From Staphylococcus coagulans (GTDB lineage: Bacteria > Bacillota > Bacilli > Staphylococcales > Staphylococcaceae), in NCBI RefSeq assembly GCF_002901995.1, contig NZ_PPQN01000032.1:1848-35864 (forward strand): 34,017 nt of DNA, given 5' to 3'. Below the pieces are notes generated by a model that saw nothing but the letters and a program-made list of their open reading frames with translations, was not told the DNA's origin and did not search any database. This document shows, piece after piece, positions 1 to 8,346 of this stretch. The position numbers and the translations under genes are program-made. How positions within the stretch are numbered: the first letter of the stretch is position 1; every line of letters starts with the position of its first letter.

Positions 1-249
1 CCCGTTTCTAAACACCGCCACATCGCCTACTTGTGGGACGAATGAAGGTGTATTTTCATAGATTGTAGCCATATTTTTAAAGTCGTTGTTAATCGCATCT
101 TTAGCATTACCCCACATTCTGATGTCGAGCAACCAGTAAATGTAGTCAACAGCTAAGTCCATGCACTGGTATGCCCAGTAACCATCAAAATCAATATATC
201 TTCCCACGTACCATCGTAAACGACTTCTTGCTTCGCTATATGTTTTCAT
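1..249 (-). CDS. Endolysin, N-terminal CHAP domain (partial at left edge)
   Basis: This is the first 83 codons of a lysin whose remainder lies beyond the left edge. The start ATG at 249 follows an AGAGGTG ribosome site. The visible part is a CHAP cysteine amidohydrolase/endopeptidase fold: a DFDGYWAYQCMDLAVDY block with the likely catalytic Cys29, then VGDVAVF near residue 74, which normally precedes the catalytic His. It lies 12 bases downstream of the holin, the usual end of the staphylococcal lysis cassette. It should cut cell-wall peptide cross-links from inside once the holin opens the membrane. The domains after CHAP (usually amidase and SH3b) cannot be seen. CHAP family call is firm; naming it the endolysin rests on position. 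Confidence 0.88.
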   Translation of the reverse strand, partial: MKTYSEARSRLRWYVGRYIDFDGYWAYQCMDLAVDYIYWLLDIRMWGNAKDAINNDFKNMATIYENTPSFVPQVGDVAVFRNG

Positions 250-261
250 GTCTTTCACCTC

Positions 262-516
262 TCAATATTTTTGTCTCGGTTCTTCATAATTAAGTGCTTG
301 ATGACTATCGCTAACTCCTTGTGTTGTCGGGTCTTGAATAACACCCATTAAGACTAGAATCCCTAAAACACTGTTTAACGTATCTGTCAGTTGTTCTGTA
401 TAAACTTGAATGTCGTATCCAAAAACTTTAGCGATACTTTGTGCAAATAAAAAGATGGCTGATAATATCGCCACCCAAAAAGTTTTTTGCTTTATTCTGA
501 TTTTCCAGTTAATCAT
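262..516 (-). CDS. Holin, phi LC3 / Phage_holin_1 family
   Basis: An 84-residue membrane protein resembling the phi LC3 holin family (Phage_holin_1): MINWKIRIKQKTFW start, one hydrophobic segment at about residues 14-34, a short amphipathic stretch (FGYDIQVYTEQLTDTLNSV), a second hydrophobic segment at about 47-62, and a charged tail ending EEPRQKY. A strong GGAGG precedes the ATG. It sits between the virion hydrolase and the endolysin, the standard staphylococcal order. By family, it accumulates in the membrane and at a set time forms holes that let the endolysin reach the wall. Length and topology fit the family. Confidence 0.92.
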   Translation of the reverse strand: MINWKIRIKQKTFWVAILSAIFLFAQSIAKVFGYDIQVYTEQLTDTLNSVLGILVLMGVIQDPTTQGVSDSHQALNYEEPRQKY

Positions 517-533
517 TTGAATACCTCCGTAAA

Positions 534-2423
534 TTATTTTTTGTATTGATCATATATAAAATATTCGCCTTTTAATCCTATTTCTTTATACATTGTACTA
601 ATCATTTTTGCTTGAACTTTAGCCCAACTAATATCGGTCGCATATTGATGTGTACCTGGTTTCTTCGGATTCCAACGCATACGATACAAAGTATTTTGAC
701 CTACATCGAAATATCCTTTTCCAACAAATTCGGCACCACCAATAATCGCTTTAGCAGGTGATGTCCATCCATGACTGCGTGCGAATTCCATTGCGTTATT
801 TGGATTGTTGTCAAAAGCACCTATGCCGAAATAGTTATATACACCGGTTCTACCACTCGCAAAGAATGATGTACCATTAGCACTTTCTAAAAATGCGTGT
901 GCAATCAGATAGATTTCATTAACGCCGTACTTTTTACAACCATCAGCAAACGCTTGACCTTGATTCTGTAAAGTCCCTTTACCTACAAGCAACTTGTTTA
1001 ACTTATCAACTGAAATTCCTTGATATTGATTCAGCTTCAAAAACTGATAAACTTGTACGTTGTTGTTAAAGATTTTGTTAGTGTCCATCGCTTCCCTAGC
1101 TTGATTTAAACTAGCTGTATACCAAGTTACACCATTTGAAGTTTGGGGCTTCGGATTAAGTCTAAATTGAATATCTAAAGCTTGTTTTAAGCTGTAATTG
1201 CTAATGATTCTATCAATTTTACTGTCTTGCTTGTCCTCAATGTTATTGCTAGGTTTTAACTCACTAGGCACAAATTTTGTATTTTCTTTAACAACTGTTC
1301 TAATCCTTATTTTTTCTACGACGTCTTTTGGTTTATTGTTCAATAACTTATCTTTGTCGTTAAATAGCTTAATCAGCTCGTTGACAGCCTTTTGATAGTC
1401 TTTAGAAGTAAAACCACTAGACTTCAAAGAATCTTTACCAGTGTGCAATTTGAACGTTCTCCAAGAGCTTTTATCGATAACAATAGAGCTTGTGTTCATC
1501 TTTTTACCGTTAGCCTCTAATAATAGCTTAGCTAACGATAAGCATTCGATTTCGTTCATCTTAAAATTATCACTCACTGCAGTTCTCGCTTCTGTAATGG
1601 ATAAAACTATTGCATTGTTATAACCTTGTACGCTTTCCTCAATAGGTCTACACGCCCACACATTTAATCTATCGACGAAAAAGTGAGGAATTTCATCTTC
1701 ATTTAAATCTTCTCGATACTTGTAAATGTCATTTGTAGACAATGCTGTGTTTGCGTTTTTGATAACAATTTTATTAGGTTTATTATTGTGGTTATCTGAT
1801 TTGGTGATGTAGTGTACAAAGCGATTTGCTTTTACTAGCTCTATACGCGCAGTAGTAAACAAGATTTTTGTCACTACTTTATATATTGGTTTGTTTGATT
1901 CGGGTTTCTTTGTCGGCTCAGGGTCTTTCGGTATAGGCTTATTTTCTGGTGGTATAGGTGTAGGCTTAGGTTCCGATTTGTATGCAGGTCTAACAAAATG
2001 AGTTACACCAAAATAACTATGCTTTATCTTTGCTGCAGGACTACCGACGTATGAGTTAGCGTTATTCCAGTTTTGATCTACACTATAAAAATAGTCTTTG
2101 GTTGATGGGCCGACAACAATACCCGTGTGACCCCAAGTATTCCAATTGTAGTTACCACCTGTCCATATAGCTATGTCACCTGGTTTAGGAATAAAGCTAG
2201 ATGTTTTTCTATAAATTTTAAAACCCGCTGGATAGCGATACCACGCCATATCACGCGCGTTACCTGGTGTCTTAAAACCCCAATAACGATTAAAAATATA
2301 GTTCGGTAAATCCCAACACTGGCGACCGTAATAACCATCAACATCAACACCACTACCAATTAAACTTATCGCCCAATCAGCCACCTGTTTTGCCGTTGGT
2401 TTACCCGTTTTAGGCAGCGCCAT
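534..2423 (-). CDS. Virion-associated peptidoglycan hydrolase (CHAP + glucosaminidase)
   Basis: 629 residues, close in size and plan to phi11 gp49-type tail hydrolases. The N-terminal CHAP domain (about 12-145) shows Cys36 in YYGRQCWDLP and His99 in NTWGHTGIVVG. A proline/lysine linker at about 150-180 follows. The central region (about 190-370) resembles an amidase_2/PGRP fold (KIVIKNAN, DEIPHFFVDR, NNAIVLSI) without visible zinc ligands, so it may be only structural. The C-terminal region (about 430-625) is an endo-beta-N-acetylglucosaminidase with AHAFLESANGTSFF carrying the likely catalytic Glu. The enzyme rides on the tail and opens the wall locally during DNA entry. The ribosome site is weak. 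It lies just before the holin. Confidence 0.9.
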   Translation of the reverse strand: MALPKTGKPTAKQVADWAISLIGSGVDVDGYYGRQCWDLPNYIFNRYWGFKTPGNARDMAWYRYPAGFKIYRKTSSFIPKPGDIAIWTGGNYNWNTWGHTGIVVGPSTKDYFYSVDQNWNNANSYVGSPAAKIKHSYFGVTHFVRPAYKSEPKPTPIPPENKPIPKDPEPTKKPESNKPIYKVVTKILFTTARIELVKANRFVHYITKSDNHNNKPNKIVIKNANTALSTNDIYKYREDLNEDEIPHFFVDRLNVWACRPIEESVQGYNNAIVLSITEARTAVSDNFKMNEIECLSLAKLLLEANGKKMNTSSIVIDKSSWRTFKLHTGKDSLKSSGFTSKDYQKAVNELIKLFNDKDKLLNNKPKDVVEKIRIRTVVKENTKFVPSELKPSNNIEDKQDSKIDRIISNYSLKQALDIQFRLNPKPQTSNGVTWYTASLNQAREAMDTNKIFNNNVQVYQFLKLNQYQGISVDKLNKLLVGKGTLQNQGQAFADGCKKYGVNEIYLIAHAFLESANGTSFFASGRTGVYNYFGIGAFDNNPNNAMEFARSHGWTSPAKAIIGGAEFVGKGYFDVGQNTLYRMRWNPKKPGTHQYATDISWAKVQAKMISTMYKEIGLKGEYFIYDQYKK

Positions 2424-2440
2424 GACATCACTTCACTTTC

Positions 2441-2472
2441 AAAAAATAAGCCGACACATAAAGTGTCGACTT
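2441..2472 (-). terminator. Rho-independent terminator upstream of the virion hydrolase gene
   Basis: On the minus strand a 10-bp stem AAGTCGACAC/GTGTCGGCTT (one G-U pair, 5-base loop) is followed by ATTTTTT. It lies between a 17-codon ORF and the hydrolase gene, so it would reduce expression of hydrolase, holin and endolysin relative to tail genes unless transcription reads through. Confidence 0.75.
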
Positions 2473-2479
2473 ACAAAAA

Positions 2480-2533
2480 TTATTTACATTTGCGTCCATA
2501 TAAGTAACATGCTAGCCAATTAGCCCAACTCAT
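2480..2533 (-). CDS. 17-residue peptide with strong ribosome site
   Basis: ATG at 2533 preceded by a near-perfect AAGGAGGTG with good spacing; it encodes MSWANWLACYLYGRKCK and then TAA. The peptide is aromatic and amphipathic with two Cys and a basic end. It lies between the coiled-coil membrane gene and a terminator that starts 8 bases past its stop. I do not recognise it. Translation is suggested by the ribosome site alone. It could be a small membrane-active peptide of the lysis region, or a leader that affects the terminator. Confidence 0.45.
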   Translation of the reverse strand: MSWANWLACYLYGRKCK

Positions 2534-2545
2534 ATAAACACCTCC

Positions 2546-2920
2546 TTAAGGGATTAACGCATTGATAGACGCTGTAATAACAACAATCATAACGATTGTT
2601 ACCAACGCCCAAATAGCACCAACGAGCCACTTATTCAAAGCTAGCGTCTTACCTTCGTTGTTTTGAGCAACTTCGACTTGCGTTTGATAGCGCTCTTCAA
2701 TACGATTCAAAATTTTAGTTTGTTCAAAGTTTTCATTAACAACTTTTTCTTGTTTGTCTTTGAGTTCTTTGTGTGATTCTTGTAATTCTTGATGACCATT
2801 CCTGTATTCCTTTCGCAGACTAACAACATGTGAGGCCGCTTCGTTTGCTGTCTGTTCTATACTATCAACACGTTCAGTCAAATCAGCAATTTCTTGTTTA
2901 ATTTTCTTTATCTCATCCAA
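2546..2920 (-). CDS. Coiled-coil protein with C-terminal membrane anchor (XhlA/DUF2951-like)
   Basis: 124 residues. Residues 1-85 are charged heptads rich in Glu, Lys and Gln, predicting a long coiled coil. Residues 95-119 (WLVGAIWALVTIVMIVVITAS) form one hydrophobic helix close to the C-terminus. The start is TTG at 2920, because the nearest ATG is out of frame and AAGGCGGTG lies at a suitable distance. Coiled coil plus a single C-terminal helix is the plan of XhlA-type and staphylococcal DUF2951 proteins found near tail fibre and lysis genes. It may assist the holin or bind a tail part. The structure is visible; the role is not established. Confidence 0.7.
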   Translation of the reverse strand: MDEIKKIKQEIADLTERVDSIEQTANEAASHVVSLRKEYRNGHQELQESHKELKDKQEKVVNENFEQTKILNRIEERYQTQVEVAQNNEGKTLALNKWLVGAIWALVTIVMIVVITASINALIP

Positions 2921-2952
2921 ACAAACACCGCCTTAATAGATTTCGAGCAATC

Positions 2953-4224
2953 TTAATAAATGCCGTAGATAGCAGAAATATATGCGTCTGAATCGACCGC
3001 TTGAGCATCACCCGTTGCTTTTAAAGTCTTTTGTAAAACGATATGTGTATCGTCTTTGATTTGAATGACAACTTCATCAAGGTGGCCGTTTTTATAACCG
3101 TCGCCGGAACTTTGCATACCGATATGATTCATATAAATAGTGCTGCCGTTATTTGGAATGTTAACCCATTCAACTGCATGTCTATTAGTTGTGTAGCCTA
3201 CTTCAATGATTAGTTTTCCAAAATCATGACAATTACCGTTCAATGTTGCGGTTTGTCCTTTAGTCAGCTTACCTGACCATAACTTAACCGGTACAGACGA
3301 TACCCAACGCCCATGCAATTTGCCTTTATATTTTTCGATAGAATAGCCTGCACCGAGCATAGTCATCATACCGTTATCCGCGTCTTTCATAACCGCTTCA
3401 ATGTACCCGTTCGCATTGTTAGAATTACGTGTCGGTATGTTTTGAGTTGTACTATTAAAGTAGTACACACCCGATTTTGTAATATTAGCAACATCATCAA
3501 GCACACCCGTTTTAACTCCAGTCACTTCATCTTTAATACGCTCTAATTCTTCAGTAGTTTCTCGTTTTAAAGTATCGATTTTTGAACTAATTGCATCAAC
3601 ATTATTATTAACAGTATTGAGCGCCTCGTTAAATTCACCTTTTGTCAGTAATTCACGCTCATTCGCGATGGATTGTATCAAATCTAGTTGCTGTTTTAAC
3701 GCTTTTGCTAAAGTGGCATTTGCTTCTACTTGCGCTTCTGTGCCTGCAGCCTTCGTTTTCAATTCTTCTAAATACGTATTGATTTTTTCTTCTAATTCAG
3801 CAATTTTTTGTTGGTATTCGGTAAAGTATGATTCTGAATTAATCCCAAATTCAACCATATTTTTAAGTACCGTAATTTTGACTTCAAGTGTCGAATCTGT
3901 TTGCTCGCCACGCTTTAATTTGAAAAAGGCTTGTCTGTATTCACCCTCTGCTGTACTAGCTTGATGTGGGAATGTATATCTAAATACACCATTTACAGGA
4001 TCTAATACGATAGCACCGCGAGTGTCGATGATTTTTTCACCATCTGGCTTAACGCCCTCGAATACAGGTGTAAGTCCATGTAGATTATAAGGTGTGCCAT
4101 TTGACCACACTGTCACCGTTACTGTTTTAAGCCCACCATCACCAACACGCGTAACTAAATATTGTTGCTTTTCTTGTGAGGTACCTTGTTTTGTAATGTC
4201 ATAAAATAAATCTTGATTTGCCAT
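2953..4224 (-). CDS. Baseplate upper protein, BppU family (receptor-binding region)
   Basis: 423 residues. The N-terminal ~125 residues match the BppU N-terminal domain (GLKTVTVTVWSNGTPYNLHG, PVFEGVKPDGEKIIDTRGAIVLD, EYRQAFFKLKRGEQTDST), which docks to the baseplate. Residues about 130-245 are a long coiled coil, presumably trimeric. The C-terminal ~170 residues (from GVLDDVANITKSGVYYFNS) form a beta-rich domain with the ITKSGVYYFNS motif seen in staphylococcal tail proteins; this is probably the host-contacting head. It follows the SGNH gene and precedes the coiled-coil membrane gene. Family call from motifs; the receptor is unknown, with wall teichoic acid likely by analogy. Confidence 0.85.
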   Translation of the reverse strand: MANQDLFYDITKQGTSQEKQQYLVTRVGDGGLKTVTVTVWSNGTPYNLHGLTPVFEGVKPDGEKIIDTRGAIVLDPVNGVFRYTFPHQASTAEGEYRQAFFKLKRGEQTDSTLEVKITVLKNMVEFGINSESYFTEYQQKIAELEEKINTYLEELKTKAAGTEAQVEANATLAKALKQQLDLIQSIANERELLTKGEFNEALNTVNNNVDAISSKIDTLKRETTEELERIKDEVTGVKTGVLDDVANITKSGVYYFNSTTQNIPTRNSNNANGYIEAVMKDADNGMMTMLGAGYSIEKYKGKLHGRWVSSVPVKLWSGKLTKGQTATLNGNCHDFGKLIIEVGYTTNRHAVEWVNIPNNGSTIYMNHIGMQSSGDGYKNGHLDEVVIQIKDDTHIVLQKTLKATGDAQAVDSDAYISAIYGIY

Positions 4225-4240
4225 TGTTTAACCTTCTTTC

Positions 4241-5284
4241 TTATCCGTAAAAGTAGTAGTAATTTTTTAACAGTTCATGCATAATCACTTCGTGTCCAAA
4301 CTCATTAGGATGCAATCCATCAACCATGTTTTTAACACGAAATGCCGGATTGTAAGGGTCTAACAAGTCTGTGTGATACGCATCAAAAACGGGTACATTA
4401 AGTTCTGAACATGCAAGCACTTGCGCATTTACATATGCTTCTAAATCAAGTCCTAGACTATTCTTATCGGTGTCTTTACGTCTAATTGTCGTGCCATTAA
4501 CCGGCAATTGACGCGTTGCAGTCATCACAAGAATCTTAGCTTTAGGATTGTTAGATTTAATCAATTCAACTGTTTTACAAAACGCACCGTAAAACGTTTT
4601 TTCATTTGTTTTACTTGTTCCAATTTGAACACCTGACGAGCCGTTGTATAACCAATCGTCATCAGTACCTTGAATGATAACTAAATCCTTATTTCTGATT
4701 TTTGAAGCTTGTTCATAAATGGAATTAGCCTTGACTGTTGACATAGTCGCACCGCTTACCGCTTCATTCTGTACAGTAGCACCTAACTTTTCAGACAGGT
4801 ATTTACCAAAGTTTTTATTTGATTTACTACCTTTTGCGACAGAATCACCAATAATCCCAATTTTTTTAACACTTTTGATTGTCTTTGACTTTTTAACAAA
4901 ATCAGCAAAGATTGTACCGTTTTCAGTCACGATAAATCTATCATCATTAGCAGTCTTTTGAGATTGACTTTTAATTTGATTTAAATCTGCATCTAATCGT
5001 GATTTGAGTGATGTATGTCGCTCCCCTTTTAAATCACTTAAACTCTTTTCATAATCCTCTGTAATTGCAAGAGGGGACATTTCAGGCAACACAATTGCTC
5101 TGATTTCTTTTTGCAGTTGATCATATCGTTTAGTAAAAAGTGTATCAATCAAACTGTCCAAATATTTATTACTCGTTTTGCTTTTAATGTCGAGTAACTC
5201 AGTTAGTAACTTATCAATTTCTTTAAAATTACTTTCAACATCTTTTTTAAAATCACGAAACACATTAGATAACTTTAACTTCAT
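4241..5284 (-). CDS. Tail-associated SGNH/GDSL hydrolase
   Basis: 347 residues from ATG 5284, chosen because AGGAGG lies 7 bases upstream; a TTG two codons earlier is too close to it. Residues 1-110 are helical and charged, probably a virion docking stalk. The SGNH fold follows: IGIIGDSVAKG with nucleophile Ser148, QGTDDDWLYNG as the block III region, and C-terminal DGLHPNEFGH with Asp322 and His325. GDSL esterases in tails are thought to remove acyl groups from surface glycans such as teichoic acid or peptidoglycan. It sits among baseplate genes. The hydrolase fold is clear; the substrate is inferred. Confidence 0.85.
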   Translation of the reverse strand: MKLKLSNVFRDFKKDVESNFKEIDKLLTELLDIKSKTSNKYLDSLIDTLFTKRYDQLQKEIRAIVLPEMSPLAITEDYEKSLSDLKGERHTSLKSRLDADLNQIKSQSQKTANDDRFIVTENGTIFADFVKKSKTIKSVKKIGIIGDSVAKGSKSNKNFGKYLSEKLGATVQNEAVSGATMSTVKANSIYEQASKIRNKDLVIIQGTDDDWLYNGSSGVQIGTSKTNEKTFYGAFCKTVELIKSNNPKAKILVMTATRQLPVNGTTIRRKDTDKNSLGLDLEAYVNAQVLACSELNVPVFDAYHTDLLDPYNPAFRVKNMVDGLHPNEFGHEVIMHELLKNYYYFYG

Positions 5285-5295
5285 TTCCAAACCTC

Positions 5296-5988
5296 CTAAA
5301 ATTCTAAAATTTCATGTAAGCGTACTTTGTTTGCTTTGGTTGTCCTATTATGGTTGTCATTCGTACCAGTAACGACATTATCTTTTACTATGACTGTTTT
5401 TGTACAAAATTCATTCGCGGAATTTGTAGGGATTAGATGCACAATTTTTGTTGTACTATGAGCCGACACGTGATACTTAGGTACATATTGATAATGGTAG
5501 TTATCATCTTCAGTGTCAGAACGCCATACCAACACAATGCCATTTTGGCATTCGCTCACTTTTTTACTTAAATTTACAGTTTGAGTTGCGTTTGGCCATT
5601 TGTTGATGTTTGCTGCAATAACTGAACTGGATGCAGTTGCATTTGATAACCCTTTATCGTAAGCGTTTGAATTTGTTTTCAACTCATCAAGGCGACGCTT
5701 ATCTTCAGCGGACATTAAGCCCGCTTTTTGAGTAGTCGCATTTGTGAGTGTATCAGGGTCGAACTGTTTTAAGCTGTCCAGTTTAGTTTTGTCTTGTGCG
5801 GACATCAAACCATTTTTCGATGGCGTTGCAACATCAATTGCATCCGCATTAAAGTTTTCTAGTTTTTGTTTTTGCTCGTCAGTTAATAACTTTGATTTAT
5901 CTAAACCGTCAACAACATCAATGTGCGATCTAGCATAAACCTCTTCACCATCGTAAGTTAATGTTCTAGCCTTAGTAATTTCAGCCAT
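5296..5988 (-). CDS. Tail/baseplate protein with KxGLMS..DK.KLD.L repeats
   Basis: 230 residues. The N-terminal half has two copies of a repeat, PSKNGLMSAQDKTKLDSL (about 56-73) and TQKAGLMSAEDKRRLDEL (about 86-103), plus a looser copy LLTDEQKQKLENF near 34-46. The same motif ends the upstream Tal protein. Such repeats are common in tail fibre and tip proteins and probably form short linking helices. The C-terminal half (about 125-225) is beta-rich, with no catalytic signature. The ribosome site is weak (GTGAAG) and only 3 bases separate it from the Tal stop, suggesting coupled translation. A structural tip or fibre role is likely. Confidence 0.7.
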   Translation of the reverse strand: MAEITKARTLTYDGEEVYARSHIDVVDGLDKSKLLTDEQKQKLENFNADAIDVATPSKNGLMSAQDKTKLDSLKQFDPDTLTNATTQKAGLMSAEDKRRLDELKTNSNAYDKGLSNATASSSVIAANINKWPNATQTVNLSKKVSECQNGIVLVWRSDTEDDNYHYQYVPKYHVSAHSTTKIVHLIPTNSANEFCTKTVIVKDNVVTGTNDNHNRTTKANKVRLHEILEF

Positions 5989-5991
5989 TTA

Positions 5992-7389
5992 TTACTTCAC
6001 TTCCTTATAAAAAATAGACCCAAGTCTACTCGAGCCTACACCATTCAAATTATCTAATTTTATTTTGTCATCTTTCGACATCAAACCGTTTTTTGTTGTC
6101 GTCGCAACCGGTATAACATCAACATTTATCCCATCGCCATCAAGTGCAGTGACAAACGTCTTACCACCGTCGTTACTGATGGCTATGCCTTTGTCAGGTG
6201 TAAAGACAGTATTCAACAACTTATTTACCGACTTTATACCCTTCGAGTCAGCTCTTAACGCATTCCCCATGTCCAACACATTGTTAGCTGCTGACACAAA
6301 CCCTTTTATCTTGTCTTTAGCTTCTCTAATGTCTGTAGAACTTCCACCGATGCTATTCGCAAGACTAACGCTATTGCTGACTTTCGAATTGTACCTATCC
6401 TGCTTTTTATAATCACCAAGCGTCGCATTTTGCTCATAAATCTTATTGTTAATATCTCGTTTAGTTTGTACTTCCACAATCCTAACAAAGTCAAAAACAT
6501 CGATAATATCATCTTTAACAGGTACGAGGTCACCCACGACAGGAACCGCTTCAGCATATTCTTCTTGTAATGTGATAAAGTCTAATGTCAAAGATGTTTT
6601 TAATGAGTTATCAACAGTATTAATCATCTTGTTACGTAAAAACTCTTCATCTTTAATTCTGCCATCAATAATTGCGGGCGCTTCATAAATACCTATATCA
6701 TCGGCTAATGGATGTTTGTAGATAAGTTGCATTGATGCTTCTTGAAATTTCACATTATCATCAAAGTTGCCATAACCACGAATGTAAGTATAAAACTCAG
6801 AAGAATCTTCTTCTAACTTAAAATTCAAAGCGTTAGTACCGTTTTCGATAAAATAGTCTGCTTTTTGAAAGACCTTTTTAGTTAAGATAAATGTTTTTGT
6901 CTTTGGAACATATTTAAATTCAAGATTATAGCGTTCTAGACCTTTTTGAAAGGTCTCAAGTACAGTGTCACCATCGCCCGCATTTTCAAATTTTAATGCT
7001 TTAACTTTAGCATCTAATTTGTATTTATATCCCGTCCCTTTAAAAACAGTTGAAAAGAAACGTTCAGCGGTAAAGCTACCAGTCAAATTGTCGTATATGC
7101 GTTTTGCTTTTAAATCGTCAATTTGTTTTTCTTTGCAATGCACAGTTACCCTTGTTGTTAATGAGTTTGATTCTTTAGAAACTAAAGCAACCGTATAGAT
7201 TTTGTCATCATTTTGACCACCAACATTAGTGACTTGCCATTTTTTAGAAATCGTATTTACAATTTCTCTGTTACTTTCGTTTTCTGAAAAGCTAAATGTC
7301 AACTGACTTTCACCACTTATACGCTCTGTGAGTTCTGTTGGTACTTGCAGAAAATATGCTTCGCCTAATATATTACGTAATTTAATCAT
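5992..7389 (-). CDS. Tail tip protein Tal (prophage endopeptidase tail family)
   Basis: 465 residues, starting MIKLRNILGEAYFLQVP. The layout resembles the Prophage_tail/Tal (gp27-like) family: repeated beta hub domains over the first ~310 residues (KLEEDSSEFYTYIRGYGNFDDNV and GDLVPVKDDIIDVFDFVRIVEVQTKRD are typical), then a coiled segment. The C-terminus (about 425-452) carries one copy of the TTKNGLMSKDDKIKLDNL repeat also found in the next gene. It forms the trimeric plug at the tail end, attached to Dit. Longer Tal proteins carry a wall-degrading domain; none is visible here, consistent with a separate virion hydrolase. Confidence 0.85.
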   Translation of the reverse strand: MIKLRNILGEAYFLQVPTELTERISGESQLTFSFSENESNREIVNTISKKWQVTNVGGQNDDKIYTVALVSKESNSLTTRVTVHCKEKQIDDLKAKRIYDNLTGSFTAERFFSTVFKGTGYKYKLDAKVKALKFENAGDGDTVLETFQKGLERYNLEFKYVPKTKTFILTKKVFQKADYFIENGTNALNFKLEEDSSEFYTYIRGYGNFDDNVKFQEASMQLIYKHPLADDIGIYEAPAIIDGRIKDEEFLRNKMINTVDNSLKTSLTLDFITLQEEYAEAVPVVGDLVPVKDDIIDVFDFVRIVEVQTKRDINNKIYEQNATLGDYKKQDRYNSKVSNSVSLANSIGGSSTDIREAKDKIKGFVSAANNVLDMGNALRADSKGIKSVNKLLNTVFTPDKGIAISNDGGKTFVTALDGDGINVDVIPVATTTKNGLMSKDDKIKLDNLNGVGSSRLGSIFYKEVK

Positions 7390-7401
7390 CTCTTTATCTA
7401 C

Positions 7402-8334
7402 CTACTTACTATAAAATCGCATATCAAATTCGGCTTTTTTTACATTTTGGTTAAATCTAAATTCGTTAAAGCCAGGCAAGAAGACCGGTAACGCAATATT
7501 AGATTCATTAACAACCGAGCGACCGTTTTTAGTGATTCTTAAACCGTCATATTCTAAAACATCACCAGACTTAAATTCAACGCCACTCACACGCATTAAG
7601 TCACTTCCTGAAAGTGACCACTGAAAATCGTTTGTCGCTTTACCTATTGTTATTCTGACCTTTTTGTACATGTTAAATTGCTTGTTAGGGACTGTACCGT
7701 GATAGTAAACTTGACCCGCTTTAACATTATTAAAAATATACGTTTGTTTTGCAGTGTCATCAAAATCGATGTCATCATCAGACGCCCAAAAGCCATTGAT
7801 TAGTTGCTTGTGCAAATCTAAACTTGTTTCAACTGATTCAGCAAACGGCAAATGTGTCGTAACAAATTCTAGTGATACATTACCGATGTTGTTTTTTTGT
7901 TCTGGTGTCAACACATTAGACAGTTTAACGAGATACCTTTTAGCGTTCACTTGAAGATTATCATCGTCAAAAATAGGTATACCATGATCATCTACTTGTT
8001 GATAATCAGTTGCCAAAGTGTTTTTAAATTTATAGTTTACTTTGTCGTGTCTACGCAATTCTTGAATATAAAACGGCTTTTCATCTTGTACTAGCTCATA
8101 CAGCAAATTACGTTGTATTGCGTAATCTAGATTGTCATCAGCCACAAAGAACACGGGTACATGTATTTTACGTGAATGATACAAACTACTTACAAGATGC
8201 CTGCCGTGCATGCCTTCGTAATCTTGATAATCATCTTTCATTTCTATACTTTCTACAATTACGTCTTTAACAATCATTTTATAATCTTCTAAATGGTAGG
8301 AAGTACCATCTAGTTTCGTGATTTTAATGTCCAT
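7402..8334 (-). CDS. Distal tail protein Dit (Sipho_tail family)
   Basis: 310 residues, in the canonical position between tape measure and Tal. The N-terminal half shows Sipho_tail features (YHSRKIHVPVFFVADDNLDYAIQRNLLYELVQDEKPFYIQELRR, then YLVKLSNVLTPEQ). The C-terminal half is a beta-sandwich ending FLPGFNEFRFNQNVKKAEFDMRFYSK, as expected for a galectin-like domain. A good AGGAGG lies upstream of the ATG. Dit forms a hexameric hub joining the tail tube to the baseplate. Gene order and motifs agree. Confidence 0.88.
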   Translation of the reverse strand: MDIKITKLDGTSYHLEDYKMIVKDVIVESIEMKDDYQDYEGMHGRHLVSSLYHSRKIHVPVFFVADDNLDYAIQRNLLYELVQDEKPFYIQELRRHDKVNYKFKNTLATDYQQVDDHGIPIFDDDNLQVNAKRYLVKLSNVLTPEQKNNIGNVSLEFVTTHLPFAESVETSLDLHKQLINGFWASDDDIDFDDTAKQTYIFNNVKAGQVYYHGTVPNKQFNMYKKVRITIGKATNDFQWSLSGSDLMRVSGVEFKSGDVLEYDGLRITKNGRSVVNESNIALPVFLPGFNEFRFNQNVKKAEFDMRFYSK

Positions 8335-8346
8335 TTATGATACCTC

